DNA of 43,679 nucleotides, taken from the NCBI RefSeq assembly GCF_002843385.1, contig NZ_MVDE01000042.1:1-43679 (forward strand). Direction: 5' to 3'. This DNA comes from Labilibaculum manganireducens (GTDB taxonomy: Bacteria; Bacteroidota; Bacteroidia; Bacteroidales; Marinifilaceae). Under the pieces are notes generated by a model. The model was not told the origin of the DNA and searched no databases. It worked only from the letters and a program-made list of their open reading frames with translations. Made by a program: the position numbers and the translations under genes. Position 1 is the stretch's first letter. Each line of letters opens with the position of its first letter. Below, one piece after another: positions 34,041-42,869 of this stretch.

Positions 34041-35219
34041 TTATTTTTTTAATTGGTTTACAGTCAACTTTATTTTATTCAGAGCTTCCTCTACTACAGA
34101 TCGGGGACAACCAATATTTATGCGCAGGTATCCCTCTCCTTCGGGTCCAAATTTAGTGCCGTCGTTCACAGCCAATCCTGCTTTGTTAATCAACAAATCA
34201 TGCAGGTCTTTGGTCGAAATTCCCAGCGACCTGTAATCCAGCCAAAGCAAATAAGTTGCCCCGGGTTCAACCAATTTTATTTCGGGAATGTATTCCTGCA
34301 GATACGTTCTTAGAAAATCAACATTGCCTTTTAAGTAGACCATTAGCTGATCCAGCCATTCAGCACCTTCCTCGTAACCCGCCTGCATGGCAACGTGTCC
34401 AAATAAATTTCCCAAATCCAAATGCAGGGCCGATACCATTTTCTTGTATTTTTTTCGAAATTCAGGATTCGCAATAATAATTACAGAACTTGCCAGACCT
34501 GCAACATTAAAAGTTTTCGAAGGCGCAATACAGGTAACTGTTCTTTGATTTAAATCCTTTGACAGCGAAGCCAGCGGAATGTGTTTGTATCCTTCAAAAA
34601 TTAAATCCTGATGAATTTCATCAGAAATAATGAAGAAATCATAAGTTTTGGCAAGATCTCCAAGTTGAAGCAATTCTTTTTTTGTCCACACTCTGCCAAC
34701 AGGATTGTGCGGATTGCATAGGATCAATGCTTTTAATCCCTGTTTCGCCAATTCCTCCAGCTGATTAAAATCCATTTCGTACCCTGTCTCTGTTCTTATC
34801 AATGGATTGTAAACCAGCTCTCGCTTGGTGTCATTTACAACATGATAGAAAGGGTGGTAAACCGGAGGTTGAACAGCTATTTTATCACCTTCGTTGGTTA
34901 AGCTCATTAGTAAAAGCGACAAACCGGTAACTACGCCCGGACTTGTTGATATCCATTTTTTACGAACAGACCAGTTGTGTCTGGTTTGAAGCCATGTTTG
35001 AATGCTTCCAATACAATCGTCGCTGCGAAACGAATAGCCGTAAATTTCATGATTTGCTCTTTTTATAATGGCATCGGAAATGCACGGGGGCACTTTAAAA
35101 TCCATATCGGCTACCCATAGGGGAAGAAGATCTTTTTTTCCAAAGAATGCATCAAGTTTATCGTACTTTATGCAGTCCGTATTTTTTCTATCAATAATTT
35201 CATCAAAATTGTAACGCAT
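34041..35219 (-). CDS. MalY/PatB family PLP-dependent C-S lyase (aminotransferase fold)
   Basis: 392 residues. Family marks: the N-terminal YNFDEIIDRKNTDCIKYDK, LPLWVADMDFKVP, ISTSPGVVTGLSLLL, PVYHPFYHVV, ILCNPHNPVGRVW, IISDEIHQDLIF and the PLP lysine in APSKTFNVAGL, then YLRINIGCPRS with the carboxylate-binding Arg. Such enzymes cleave cystathionine and other cysteine S-conjugates to pyruvate, ammonia and a thiol (beta-lyase); some act in methionine synthesis. No clustered sulfur genes, so the physiological substrate is open. Cytoplasmic. The gene stands alone with a strong terminator. Confidence 0.94.
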   Translation of the reverse strand: MRYNFDEIIDRKNTDCIKYDKLDAFFGKKDLLPLWVADMDFKVPPCISDAIIKRANHEIYGYSFRSDDCIGSIQTWLQTRHNWSVRKKWISTSPGVVTGLSLLLMSLTNEGDKIAVQPPVYHPFYHVVNDTKRELVYNPLIRTETGYEMDFNQLEELAKQGLKALILCNPHNPVGRVWTKKELLQLGDLAKTYDFFIISDEIHQDLIFEGYKHIPLASLSKDLNQRTVTCIAPSKTFNVAGLASSVIIIANPEFRKKYKKMVSALHLDLGNLFGHVAMQAGYEEGAEWLDQLMVYLKGNVDFLRTYLQEYIPEIKLVEPGATYLLWLDYRSLGISTKDLHDLLINKAGLAVNDGTKFGPEGEGYLRINIGCPRSVVEEALNKIKLTVNQLKK

Positions 35220-35362
35220 ATTTTCTTTTTTTAAGAGGAGTGAATTTAGATAAAAGGCTCAACTAAAAAAAGACTTTCAGGAGTAAGATTTTTGATGATA
35301 AAGAAATCGTTCGGGGTATTGTTTTCTTTTGGATAAATGTAAACGTCTGGTCGGAGTGAGTT

Positions 35363-36109
35363 TTACGGTAATTCTTTACCCGATTCGGCAATCAGTTCAA
35401 CAATACCAGAGCCATACACACCTAACTCCCAATAGTGTCTGTTTATACATCCGGAAGGACAATCGCCCCAGCCATAGCTGTAAATCAGGTGAATGAAATC
35501 GGAAGTGTAATCTATAATTTCAATTTGAGATCCATCGCCTATGCATAGAGTTGATTTCGCAGAAAGTATGAAAGGGATTTTCTTCAGTTCAGAGGCCAAT
35601 GCCAAATGATTAATCCCGGTTTCCGATCGATATTTGTATTGATTATTTCCAAGGGAATCAAGACTGATATTGTACTCGTAGATGTAATCATCCAGTTGCC
35701 TGTGATCCGAATAGCCATTATGGTACCAGGAATTGATATGAGTATTTAAAGTGTCTGAGCTTAGTATGCCTTCGTGCAGCTGAACGGGGCAAAGAGCATG
35801 AATCTGATATTCTCTGATTTCATGAGCCGATTGCAGTAAAGAATCCAAAAAGACCATTTGAAGAGCTGATATGACTGGCGCTACATGGGATTCATTGATC
35901 TCGATATTGTTTAATTCCCTGGTTTCTTCATTTAAGTACAGGTTTAAACAAAGAAGTTTGGCATCGTCCAAAAGAATTTGAAAAGTTGAGTCAGAAACTC
36001 TGGAGTCCTGAATGATATCAGTAGGAAAATCGATCGTAGTTTCACCATCACATGCAGCAAAGAATATGCCTGCCAAAAAGGAAGAGAGAATAAAAAGGTA
36101 GTTTTTCAT
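35363..36109 (-). CDS. Lipoprotein of unknown function
   Basis: 248 residues. Signal peptide with lipobox FFAAC (C20), so probably outer-membrane anchored. The mature part is acidic and beta-rich, with VAPVISALQMVFLDSLL in the middle and a cysteine-bearing C-terminal segment, STLCIGDGSQIEII then YSYGWGDCPSGCINRHYWEL (pattern WGDCxxGCxxxHYWE). That Cys/His pattern could be a disulfide or metal site. I have seen similar endings in Bacteroidota lipoproteins but know no function. Isolated gene, between two gene-free gaps. Confidence 0.8.
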   Translation of the reverse strand: MKNYLFILSSFLAGIFFAACDGETTIDFPTDIIQDSRVSDSTFQILLDDAKLLCLNLYLNEETRELNNIEINESHVAPVISALQMVFLDSLLQSAHEIREYQIHALCPVQLHEGILSSDTLNTHINSWYHNGYSDHRQLDDYIYEYNISLDSLGNNQYKYRSETGINHLALASELKKIPFILSAKSTLCIGDGSQIEIIDYTSDFIHLIYSYGWGDCPSGCINRHYWELGVYGSGIVELIAESGKELP

Positions 36110-36314
36110 TCTATTTGATTTTGGAAAAAGGTTCGTAATAGCCTTACGTGTTGTGATGCAATAGCTTATCTGTTATATAACGGATTCGAAATGAATTTGT
36201 TGCATTTTTATCTGAAAAAAAGGAATAAATAGTTGATTTAAATTATTTAGAATCATTCTTGATCAATGGTGGATTTTTGATGATGTAAACAGGTGTTTTT
36301 TCGGAACATTTCTG

Positions 36315-36344
36315 ATTGAATTAGAGTAGAATCTTATACTTTTG
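36315..36344 (+). promoter_or_regulatory. Promoter for the lytic transglycosylase-uvrA pair
   Basis: ATTG (36315-36318) and TACTTTTG (36337-36344) stand 18 bp apart, close to the Bacteroidota consensus. The box overlaps the in-frame TTG at 36342, which argues that translation starts at ATG 36366 instead. Confidence 0.55.
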
Positions 36345-36365
36345 GTAACCAATAAAAGATCAGGC

Positions 36366-37358
36366 ATGACAACATATACTTCATTAAAAAATACTTTCAT
36401 TATTATCGTTCTTCTGGGAGGAATCTACATGGCGGCTCAATTGTTTAATTATTCGAAGATTGATGATCCGGCAAAAGAGCATATTGGAAGCGAATACATG
36501 AGTAAATACAATGTGTACGCTTTAAAAACGCCCGATAAAATGACTTTTGCCGGTGAAAATGTACCATTGGAAAGGTGGGATGTGAAAGAATCTTTTGATA
36601 GAGAACTGTTGGTAAATACCTACTGGCAATCGCAGACACTTCTCTTTATTAAAAGAGCCAATCGTTATTTTCCCATTATCGAACCAATTCTGAAAGAGCA
36701 GGGTGTACCCGATGATTTTAAATATTTGGCATTGATCGAAAGCGGATTGGTTCCTACTGCAGAATCATCGGCAGGTGCTGTAGGAATATGGCAATTTATG
36801 AAGGGAACAGCTAAAGATTATGGTTTGGAGGTTGAAACAGAGGTGGATGAGAGATACAATGTTGAAAAATCGACCATCGCGGCCTGTAAGTATCTGAAGA
36901 AGTCGTATGATAAGTATGGAACCTGGAGTTTGGTTGCAGCATCCTACAATGCGGGCAGAAGGTTTATCGATAAACAATTGCAGCTGCAGGATGCAGGGGA
37001 TTATTTTGATTTGCTTTTAGGGGAAGAAACAGGTAGATATGTATTTCGTATTATGGCTATTAAACGAATAATGGAGAATACGGATGAATTTGGATTTAGA
37101 TACAGGGCATCCGATTTGTATCCAAATATCCCAACTCGTAAAGTGAAAGTTTCGGGAAATGTTGATGATTTTGCTGTCTTTGCAAAGGAAAATGGTGTTA
37201 ATTATAAGATACTAAAGCATTTTAACCCTTGGCTTCGAAAAGCTTATCTAACAAATTTATCTAAAAAAGAGTACGAAATTACACTTCCTGCCAAAGGATA
37301 TATTAATTTTGCATTTTCTGAATATAAAAGTCCTTCAGATTCTGTTGCGGTAAAGTAG
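36366..37358 (+). CDS. Membrane-anchored lytic murein transglycosylase (SLT domain, MltD-like)
   Basis: 330 residues from ATG 36366. One N-terminal membrane segment (about 11-28, FIIIVLLGGIYMAAQLF) without a lipobox. The SLT lysozyme-like domain (about 90-225) has catalytic Glu in YLALIESGLVPTAES, then AVGIWQFMKGTAKDYGL, DERYNVEKSTIAACKYL, SLVAASYNAG and EETGRYVFRI. A short C-terminal LysM-like unit (about 260-318; DDFAVFAKENGVNYKILKHF) would bind glycan. It cleaves peptidoglycan with formation of 1,6-anhydro-MurNAc, for remodelling or complex insertion. It is probably co-transcribed with uvrA, whose start is 31 bp downstream. Confidence 0.9.
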   Translation: MTTYTSLKNTFIIIVLLGGIYMAAQLFNYSKIDDPAKEHIGSEYMSKYNVYALKTPDKMTFAGENVPLERWDVKESFDRELLVNTYWQSQTLLFIKRANRYFPIIEPILKEQGVPDDFKYLALIESGLVPTAESSAGAVGIWQFMKGTAKDYGLEVETEVDERYNVEKSTIAACKYLKKSYDKYGTWSLVAASYNAGRRFIDKQLQLQDAGDYFDLLLGEETGRYVFRIMAIKRIMENTDEFGFRYRASDLYPNIPTRKVKVSGNVDDFAVFAKENGVNYKILKHFNPWLRKAYLTNLSKKEYEITLPAKGYINFAFSEYKSPSDSVAVK

Positions 37359-37374
37359 CAAATTAAAGGGTGTA

Positions 37375-37382
37375 AAAGGAGA
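37375..37382 (+). promoter_or_regulatory. Ribosome-binding site supporting a TTG start for uvrA
   Basis: AAAGGAGA stands 7 nt before TTG 37390. A clear Shine-Dalgarno is rare in this genome segment, and it decides the start: there is no in-frame ATG or GTG start that fits better, and an in-frame stop lies at 37351. Confidence 0.7.
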
Positions 37383-37389
37383 TTGTAAA

Positions 37390-40251
37390 TTGAGTATCAA
37401 AGACAGCAAGAATAGAAATGGGGAAGAGCGTCTGGAAACTGAAAGCATTGAGGTTTTTGGTGCCCGTGTTCATAACCTCAAAAATATAGATGTAAGCATC
37501 CCAAGGAATCAGCTTTCGGTAATTACAGGATTAAGCGGAAGTGGAAAATCCTCTTTGGCTTTCGATACAATTTATGCCGAAGGTCAGAGGAGATACATAG
37601 AAACTTTTTCGGCCTATGCCAGACAGTTTTTGGGTGGAATGGAGCGTCCGGATGTAGATAAAATTACTGGTTTGAGTCCGGTAATTTCCATCGAACAAAA
37701 AACGACCAATAAAAATCCTCGTTCCACAGTTGGAACCATTACCGAATTATATGATTTTCTTCGACTTCTTTATGCCAGAGCAGGTATAGCCTATTCTTAC
37801 GAAACGGGCGAGGAAATGGTGAAATATACCGATGAGCAGATTATCAATTTAATTCATGAAAAGTTCAGCGATAAAAGAATTCTTATTCTTGCTCCAATTG
37901 TAAAAGGCCGTAAAGGTCATTATAAAGAGTTGTTTGAGCAGATCAGGAGTAAAGGATTTCTCTACGCGCGTGTTGATGGTGAAATTGTTGAGCTGTACCA
38001 TGGCTATAAAGTCGATCGGTATAAAAATCATGACATTGAAGTTTTGATTGATAAGTTGGTAGTTGAGGAGGTTGGAGATAAGCGTCTGAAGGAATCTGTG
38101 CAAACCGCAATGAAACATGGAAAGGGAATTACCATGATACTGGATAAGGATACTGATGAAGTGAGGTTTTACAGTCGCCTGCTGATGTGTCCTACCACTG
38201 GAATTTCCTACAATACTCCGGCACCGCATAGTTTTTCATTCAATTCTCCGCATGGAGCTTGTTCAAAGTGTAAAGGTTTGGGGCGGGTAAATGCCATCGA
38301 TATGGATAAGATTATTCCTGATGCGAATTTGAGTATTCGTGAAGGTGGAATTGTTCCTTTGGGAAAATATAAAAATTCATTGATATTTTGGCAGCTCGAA
38401 GCAATTGGCCGAAAGTATCATTTTGTGATGGATACGCCCATAAAAGAAATACCCGATGAGGCGCTAAGCATTATTTTGGATGGTTCCAGCGAAACATTCA
38501 AATTGGAAAATACACCATTGGGCGCATCTTCCAATTACTTTCTTAGTTTCGATGGAGTGATTAAGTACATTTCAAATCAGGAAAGCAATGTAACATCGAA
38601 AAAAGCTAAAAAATGGGCCGAGCAATTTATCATCACAAAAGTTTGCGAATCCTGTAATGGCAATCGTCTTAAAAGAGAATCTCTTCATTTTAAAATCCAC
38701 GATAAAAATATCTCAGATGTATCAACGATGGATCTGGGCTTGTTGAGTGAATGGTTTCGGGATTTGGAACAGCACTTAAATGAAAAACAGCAAATAATAG
38801 CTCAGGAGATATTAAAGGAAATCCGATCACGTTTAGGCTTCCTGATTGATGTTGGTTTGGAGTATCTGTCTCTTAACAGAAGTTCTGTTACTCTTTCGGG
38901 TGGAGAATCGCAGCGCATTCGACTTGCTACCCAAATAGGTTCTCAGCTGGTTAATGTGCTCTATATTCTCGATGAGCCAAGTATCGGTTTGCATCAAAGA
39001 GACAATCAGCGGCTGATTTATTCACTGCAGCAACTGCGAGATTCGGGGAATTCGGTAATTGTTGTTGAGCACGATAAGGATATGATTCTGTCGGCTGACT
39101 ATGTGGTTGATATGGGACCATTTGCCGGAAAGCATGGTGGAGAGGTTGTGGTTGCAGGAACACCTTCTGATATTTTAAAAGGTGATAGTTTAACTGCCCA
39201 CTACTTAAATGGTGATAAGAAAATTATCATTCCTGAAAGCAGACGGGAAGGGAATGGAAAAACAATAAGCCTGAAAGGTTGTACGGGAAATAATCTGAAA
39301 AATGTAAATGTTACTTTGCCTTTGGGTAAATTTATTTGCGTTACCGGTGTTTCGGGAAGTGGCAAGTCAAGCTTGATAAATGGAACACTGCAGCCAATTT
39401 TATCTCAGCATTTTTATCGGTCGGTTGCAGATCCTTTGCCGTACGAAAAAATTAGCGGGATAAAGAATATCGACAAGGTTGTAGAGGTGAATCAATCGCC
39501 TTTAGGTCGCACACCGAGATCCAATCCGGCTACATACACCAATTTATTTGGTGATATCAGAAAGTTATACGAGAAATTACCGGAGTCGCAGATTCGTGGA
39601 TACAAGGCCGGACGCTTCTCTTTCAATGTGAAAGGCGGCCGATGCGAAACCTGTCAGGGGGCTGGAGTTCGGTCCATCGAAATGAATTTTCTGCCTGATG
39701 TTTACGTGCATTGCGATGAGTGCAACGGAAAGCGTTACAACAGGGAGACTTTAGAGGTGCGTTACAAAGGAAAATCGATTGGCGATGTTCTGGATATGAC
39801 CATTAATCAATCGGTGGAATTTTTTGAACACATTCCTGCTATTCAAATGAAACTGAAGGTTCTTCAGGATGTTGGATTGGGGTATATAACTCTTGGGCAG
39901 CCATCTACAACCCTTTCGGGAGGTGAGTCGCAAAGGGTGAAACTGGCAACAGAGCTGGCCAAAAGAGATACCGGGCAAACTATGTACATTCTCGATGAGC
40001 CAACTACAGGTTTGCATTTCGAAGATGTGAGAGTTTTGCTTGAGGTATTGAACCGATTGGTGAATAAAGGAAATACAGTTGTAGTGATAGAGCACAATAT
40101 GGATGTAATTAAAGTTGCCGATCACGTAATTGATATTGGAGTTGAAGGAGGTCGGAATGGTGGCGAAATCTTGTTTGAGGGTACACCCGAAGATCTGCTT
40201 GCATGCAAGAAATCATTTACTGCTCAGTTTCTGAAAGATGAAATGAAATAA
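37390..40251 (+). CDS. uvrA: Excinuclease ABC subunit A
   Basis: 953 residues from TTG 37390 with a good ribosome-binding site. UvrA is the DNA-damage recognition ATPase of nucleotide excision repair and works with UvrB and UvrC. Two ABC modules: Walker A GLSGSGKSSLAF (near 47-58) and GVSGSGKSSLINGT (near 652-665); signatures LSGGESQRIRLATQIG and LSGGESQRVKLATELAK; Walker B LYILDEPSIGLH and MYILDEPTTGLH. Zinc sites: CSKCKGLG / CESCNGNR, and CETCQGAGVRSIEM / CDECNGKRY. The insertion domain follows ARQFLGGMERPDVDKI. Normal length. The pairing with a transglycosylase gene upstream has no evident functional meaning. Confidence 0.97.
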   Translation: MSIKDSKNRNGEERLETESIEVFGARVHNLKNIDVSIPRNQLSVITGLSGSGKSSLAFDTIYAEGQRRYIETFSAYARQFLGGMERPDVDKITGLSPVISIEQKTTNKNPRSTVGTITELYDFLRLLYARAGIAYSYETGEEMVKYTDEQIINLIHEKFSDKRILILAPIVKGRKGHYKELFEQIRSKGFLYARVDGEIVELYHGYKVDRYKNHDIEVLIDKLVVEEVGDKRLKESVQTAMKHGKGITMILDKDTDEVRFYSRLLMCPTTGISYNTPAPHSFSFNSPHGACSKCKGLGRVNAIDMDKIIPDANLSIREGGIVPLGKYKNSLIFWQLEAIGRKYHFVMDTPIKEIPDEALSIILDGSSETFKLENTPLGASSNYFLSFDGVIKYISNQESNVTSKKAKKWAEQFIITKVCESCNGNRLKRESLHFKIHDKNISDVSTMDLGLLSEWFRDLEQHLNEKQQIIAQEILKEIRSRLGFLIDVGLEYLSLNRSSVTLSGGESQRIRLATQIGSQLVNVLYILDEPSIGLHQRDNQRLIYSLQQLRDSGNSVIVVEHDKDMILSADYVVDMGPFAGKHGGEVVVAGTPSDILKGDSLTAHYLNGDKKIIIPESRREGNGKTISLKGCTGNNLKNVNVTLPLGKFICVTGVSGSGKSSLINGTLQPILSQHFYRSVADPLPYEKISGIKNIDKVVEVNQSPLGRTPRSNPATYTNLFGDIRKLYEKLPESQIRGYKAGRFSFNVKGGRCETCQGAGVRSIEMNFLPDVYVHCDECNGKRYNRETLEVRYKGKSIGDVLDMTINQSVEFFEHIPAIQMKLKVLQDVGLGYITLGQPSTTLSGGESQRVKLATELAKRDTGQTMYILDEPTTGLHFEDVRVLLEVLNRLVNKGNTVVVIEHNMDVIKVADHVIDIGVEGGRNGGEILFEGTPEDLLACKKSFTAQFLKDEMK

Positions 40252-40272
40252 TTTACAATTGAAATTTAATGG

Positions 40273-40306
40273 AAAGGATCTCTAAATGGAGATCCTTTTG
40301 TTTTTA
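40273..40306 (+). terminator. Intrinsic terminator after uvrA
   Basis: AAAGGATCTC (40273-40282) pairs with GAGATCCTTT (40289-40298), loop TAAATG, then TGTTTTT. Confidence 0.9.
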
Positions 40307-40428
40307 TTAAATTGGGATTGTGTGAAGCTTAACAAAAATTAACCCGACAGCTTTTAATTGTGCCATCCTAATTGTTATCTTTAAAAACAGTATAATCATA
40401 ACCGGGCACATTGTAAATTTAGAATTCT

Positions 40429-42096
40429 ATGGGAAAATTGATTGATATTTATTTTGAAGATATAAAAGAGAAAAGATCTTATCCAATTGGCACCAATCTT
40501 CAGACAATACTTGCAGATCTCAAGCCACAACCTAATGGGGCTGTGCTTGGAGCAATGGTTAATAATAAGCTTAAAGAGTTAAGTTATGAAATTTACAAGC
40601 CTAAAAATGTAAAGTTTGTGGATGGAACACATCCAGATGGGCGCAGAATGTACGTCCGTTCATTGTGTTTCCTTCTTTACAAGGCAGTTCATGATTTGTA
40701 TCCAAAAGCAGGTTTCAGGGTCGAGCATTCAATTTCGAATGGCTTGTATTGTCGGATAACAGATAAGAACATACTGCTTACGCCTGATGATATTGAAAAT
40801 ATAAAAGAGAGAATGATTGAGATCATGGAGGCTGATCTGCCTTTTGTTCGTGAAGAAATTGAAACAGAGAAAGCAATAGAATTGTTCGAAGCTCAGGGCT
40901 TGAAAGAGAAAACCAGTCTGTTTCGCACCCGGGGAAATCTATTCACATCCGTTTACCATTTAGGCGATAGTGTTGATTATTTTTATGGTTTTTTGGTTCC
41001 GTCTACAAGTAAACTGAAGGTGTTTGATTTATTGCCCTTTGCCCAGGGAATGTTGCTTATGACTCCTGGACGAAGAAATCCTTTGGAAACGGAAACCTTT
41101 ATTCCTCAGGAAAAAATGCTAAAGATATTTAGTGAATACAAACGTTGGGGAAATGTTTTAAATATTGCTAATGTTGGTGATTTGAATGGCTATGTGGAGA
41201 ATAACAATATTTCAGAGCTGATAAAAATATCGGAGGCTTTGCACGAGAAGAAAATTTCTCAAATAGCAGATAAAATCAGAAAGAAAAGAAAGCATGTAAA
41301 GCTCATCTTGATTTCCGGACCTTCATCATCAGGGAAAACAACCTTTGGAAAAAGATTAGCCATTCAGCTTAAAGTTGCTGGTCTTCATCCGGTAAATTTA
41401 TCTTTGGATAACTACTTCGTTAACCGGGAAAAAACTCCTAAAGATGAAAATGGAGAGTACGATTTTGAGGCGTTGGAATCTTTGGATGTTCGCCTTTTTA
41501 ATGAGAATTTGGTGGATCTTCTGAATGGTGTAGAGGTTGAGTTGCCAAAGTTTTCATTCGAAACTGGTACTCGTTATTTCGACGGAGAAAAGTTGAAAAT
41601 TAATGGCAAGCAGGTTTTAGTTGTGGAAGGAATTCATGCTCTGAATCCAAAATTAACTCCTCTTATTGCCGATGATTCAAAATTTAGAATTTATATATCT
41701 GCTTTAACCTCAATTTCTATTGATGGTCATAACAGGATTCCATCAACAGATAACCGTCTGATTCGTAGGATTGTTCGTGATCATAAATATCGAAATTACA
41801 GTGCTTTTGATACAATTAGTCGTTGGCCGAGTGTTAGGCGTGGTGAAGAAAAAAATATTTTCCCGTATCAGGAAGAGGCTGATGTGATGTTTAATTCAGC
41901 TCTTCAGTACGAATTGGGTGTTTTAAAGAGATATGCAGAACCAATATTGAAAGAGATTCAGCCCAATCAGGCAGAATATTCGGAAGCAAACAGGCTGTTA
42001 AAGTTTTTTAGTTACTTTCTTCCAATCAGCGATGCTGAAATACCTCCTACTTCCTTAATGAGAGAGTTTCTAGGTGGAAGTACTTTTGAGTATTAG
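40429..42096 (+). CDS. Nucleoside (uridine-type) kinase with N-terminal TGS/ThrRS-like region
   Basis: 555 residues. The N-terminus (about 1-65) is a TGS-like ubiquitin-fold domain, and about 65-230 resembles the second additional domain of threonyl-tRNA synthetase (DGTHPDGRRMYVRSLCFLLYKAVHDLYP). From about 290 a phosphoribulokinase/uridine-kinase P-loop domain follows: LILISGPSSSGKTTFGKRLA, LSLDNYFVNREKTPKDENGEYDF split over the substrate region, VVEGIHALNP, RLIRRIVRDHKYR. The architecture is shared with kinases annotated as nucleoside or uridine kinases in Bacteroidota and Firmicutes. The role of the tRNA-synthetase-like part is unknown; no aminoacylation core is present. Cytoplasmic, single gene. 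Confidence 0.92.
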   Translation: MGKLIDIYFEDIKEKRSYPIGTNLQTILADLKPQPNGAVLGAMVNNKLKELSYEIYKPKNVKFVDGTHPDGRRMYVRSLCFLLYKAVHDLYPKAGFRVEHSISNGLYCRITDKNILLTPDDIENIKERMIEIMEADLPFVREEIETEKAIELFEAQGLKEKTSLFRTRGNLFTSVYHLGDSVDYFYGFLVPSTSKLKVFDLLPFAQGMLLMTPGRRNPLETETFIPQEKMLKIFSEYKRWGNVLNIANVGDLNGYVENNNISELIKISEALHEKKISQIADKIRKKRKHVKLILISGPSSSGKTTFGKRLAIQLKVAGLHPVNLSLDNYFVNREKTPKDENGEYDFEALESLDVRLFNENLVDLLNGVEVELPKFSFETGTRYFDGEKLKINGKQVLVVEGIHALNPKLTPLIADDSKFRIYISALTSISIDGHNRIPSTDNRLIRRIVRDHKYRNYSAFDTISRWPSVRRGEEKNIFPYQEEADVMFNSALQYELGVLKRYAEPILKEIQPNQAEYSEANRLLKFFSYFLPISDAEIPPTSLMREFLGGSTFEY

Positions 42097-42389
42097 TTTG
42101 TTAATAACTTTTTCCCTGTTCATATTCATTCCTGTTTTGGTTGTTAATATCCTTACTGACTAAAACAGGAATTTTTAGTTATTAACAGTTGTGTTGATCT
42201 AAAATAGGGGTATTTAGAAGTTATTAACAATTAATCAACATTGTTGATAACTTGTTAATACTCTGTTAAAAAGTAAGAAAATGAATTTTGCCTGGGTTTT
42301 TAGAACCGGGGTGCAAATATAGGATAAAAAGAAGGAGTTCTGGAAGGAAATAACTTGTTTTTTTAATAAAAAATGATGCATTGAGCTAA
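42097..42389. other. Gene-free gap dense in TGTTAATAAC-like words
   Basis: 293 bp between convergent genes. Words close to TGTTAATAAC (either strand) lie at 42099-42108, 42142-42151 (one mismatch), 42178-42187, 42220-42229, 42242-42251 (TGTTGATAAC) and 42253-42261 (TGTTAATAC), with weaker matches at 42192 and 42231. They resemble DnaA boxes (TTATCCACA) but mostly with two mismatches. No coding frame is visible. Confidence 0.6.
42128..42176 (+). terminator. Long-loop terminator after the nucleoside kinase
   Basis: ATTCCTGTTTT (42128-42138) pairs perfectly with AAAACAGGAAT (42162-42172); the loop is 23 nt and TTTTT follows. The stem is strong but the loop is long for a classical terminator and itself holds one of the TGTTAATAT words. 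Confidence 0.6.
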
Positions 42390-42836
42390 CTACCTCTTCA
42401 TCATACGGTCTATCTCAATTTTGTGATCGCGTTGTTTTAAACTTTCCCTTTTGTCGTAGTGTTTTTTTCCTCTACAAAGCGCAATTTCCATTTTTGCAAA
42501 ACCTTTTTCGTTCAGGAAAATTCTCAAAGGAACAATGGTTAAACCACTTTCTTTAGTTTTTCGATCCAATTTATCCAACTCTTTTCGGTTAAGAAGGAGT
42601 TTTCGTTCTCTTTTTTCTTCGTGATTATAGTATGAACCAAATTTGTATTCGGAAATGTGCATTTCTTTTACGTAAAGTTCATTTGCGCTAAAGTAGCAAA
42701 AGGAGTCTCCTATGTTTGCTTTCCCTGCACGTATGGACTTGATTTCGGTTCCAAATAGTTGAATTCCTGCTACAAAGGTTTCGATGAATTCGTATTCGAA
42801 GCTTGCTTTTTTATTTCTTATATTTATTTTCTGCAT
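42390..42836 (-). CDS. smpB: SsrA-binding protein SmpB
   Basis: 148 residues from ATG 42836 ([20 protein letters not shown]); an in-frame TTG at 42860 would give an unusual extension. SmpB binds tmRNA and brings it to stalled ribosomes for trans-translation. Motifs: [25 protein letters not shown] (in two blocks), [53 protein letters not shown], and the basic tail [19 protein letters not shown] that enters the mRNA channel. Normal length. The tmRNA gene (ssrA) was not found in the window. It is preceded by a YIP1-family gene 33 bp upstream on the same strand. Confidence 0.96.
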   Translation of the reverse strand: MQKINIRNKKASFEYEFIETFVAGIQLFGTEIKSIRAGKANIGDSFCYFSANELYVKEMHISEYKFGSYYNHEEKRERKLLLNRKELDKLDRKTKESGLTIVPLRIFLNEKGFAKMEIALCRGKKHYDKRESLKQRDHKIEIDRMMKR

Positions 42837-42869
42837 TGTAAATTCTTTATTGCCCGACAAATTTACGAT

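Noticed and set aside
42099-42261. Chromosomal replication origin
   Set aside because: No dnaA or other origin-associated gene in view, flanking genes converge, and the DnaA-box matches are mostly two mismatches off; kept only as a motif cluster.
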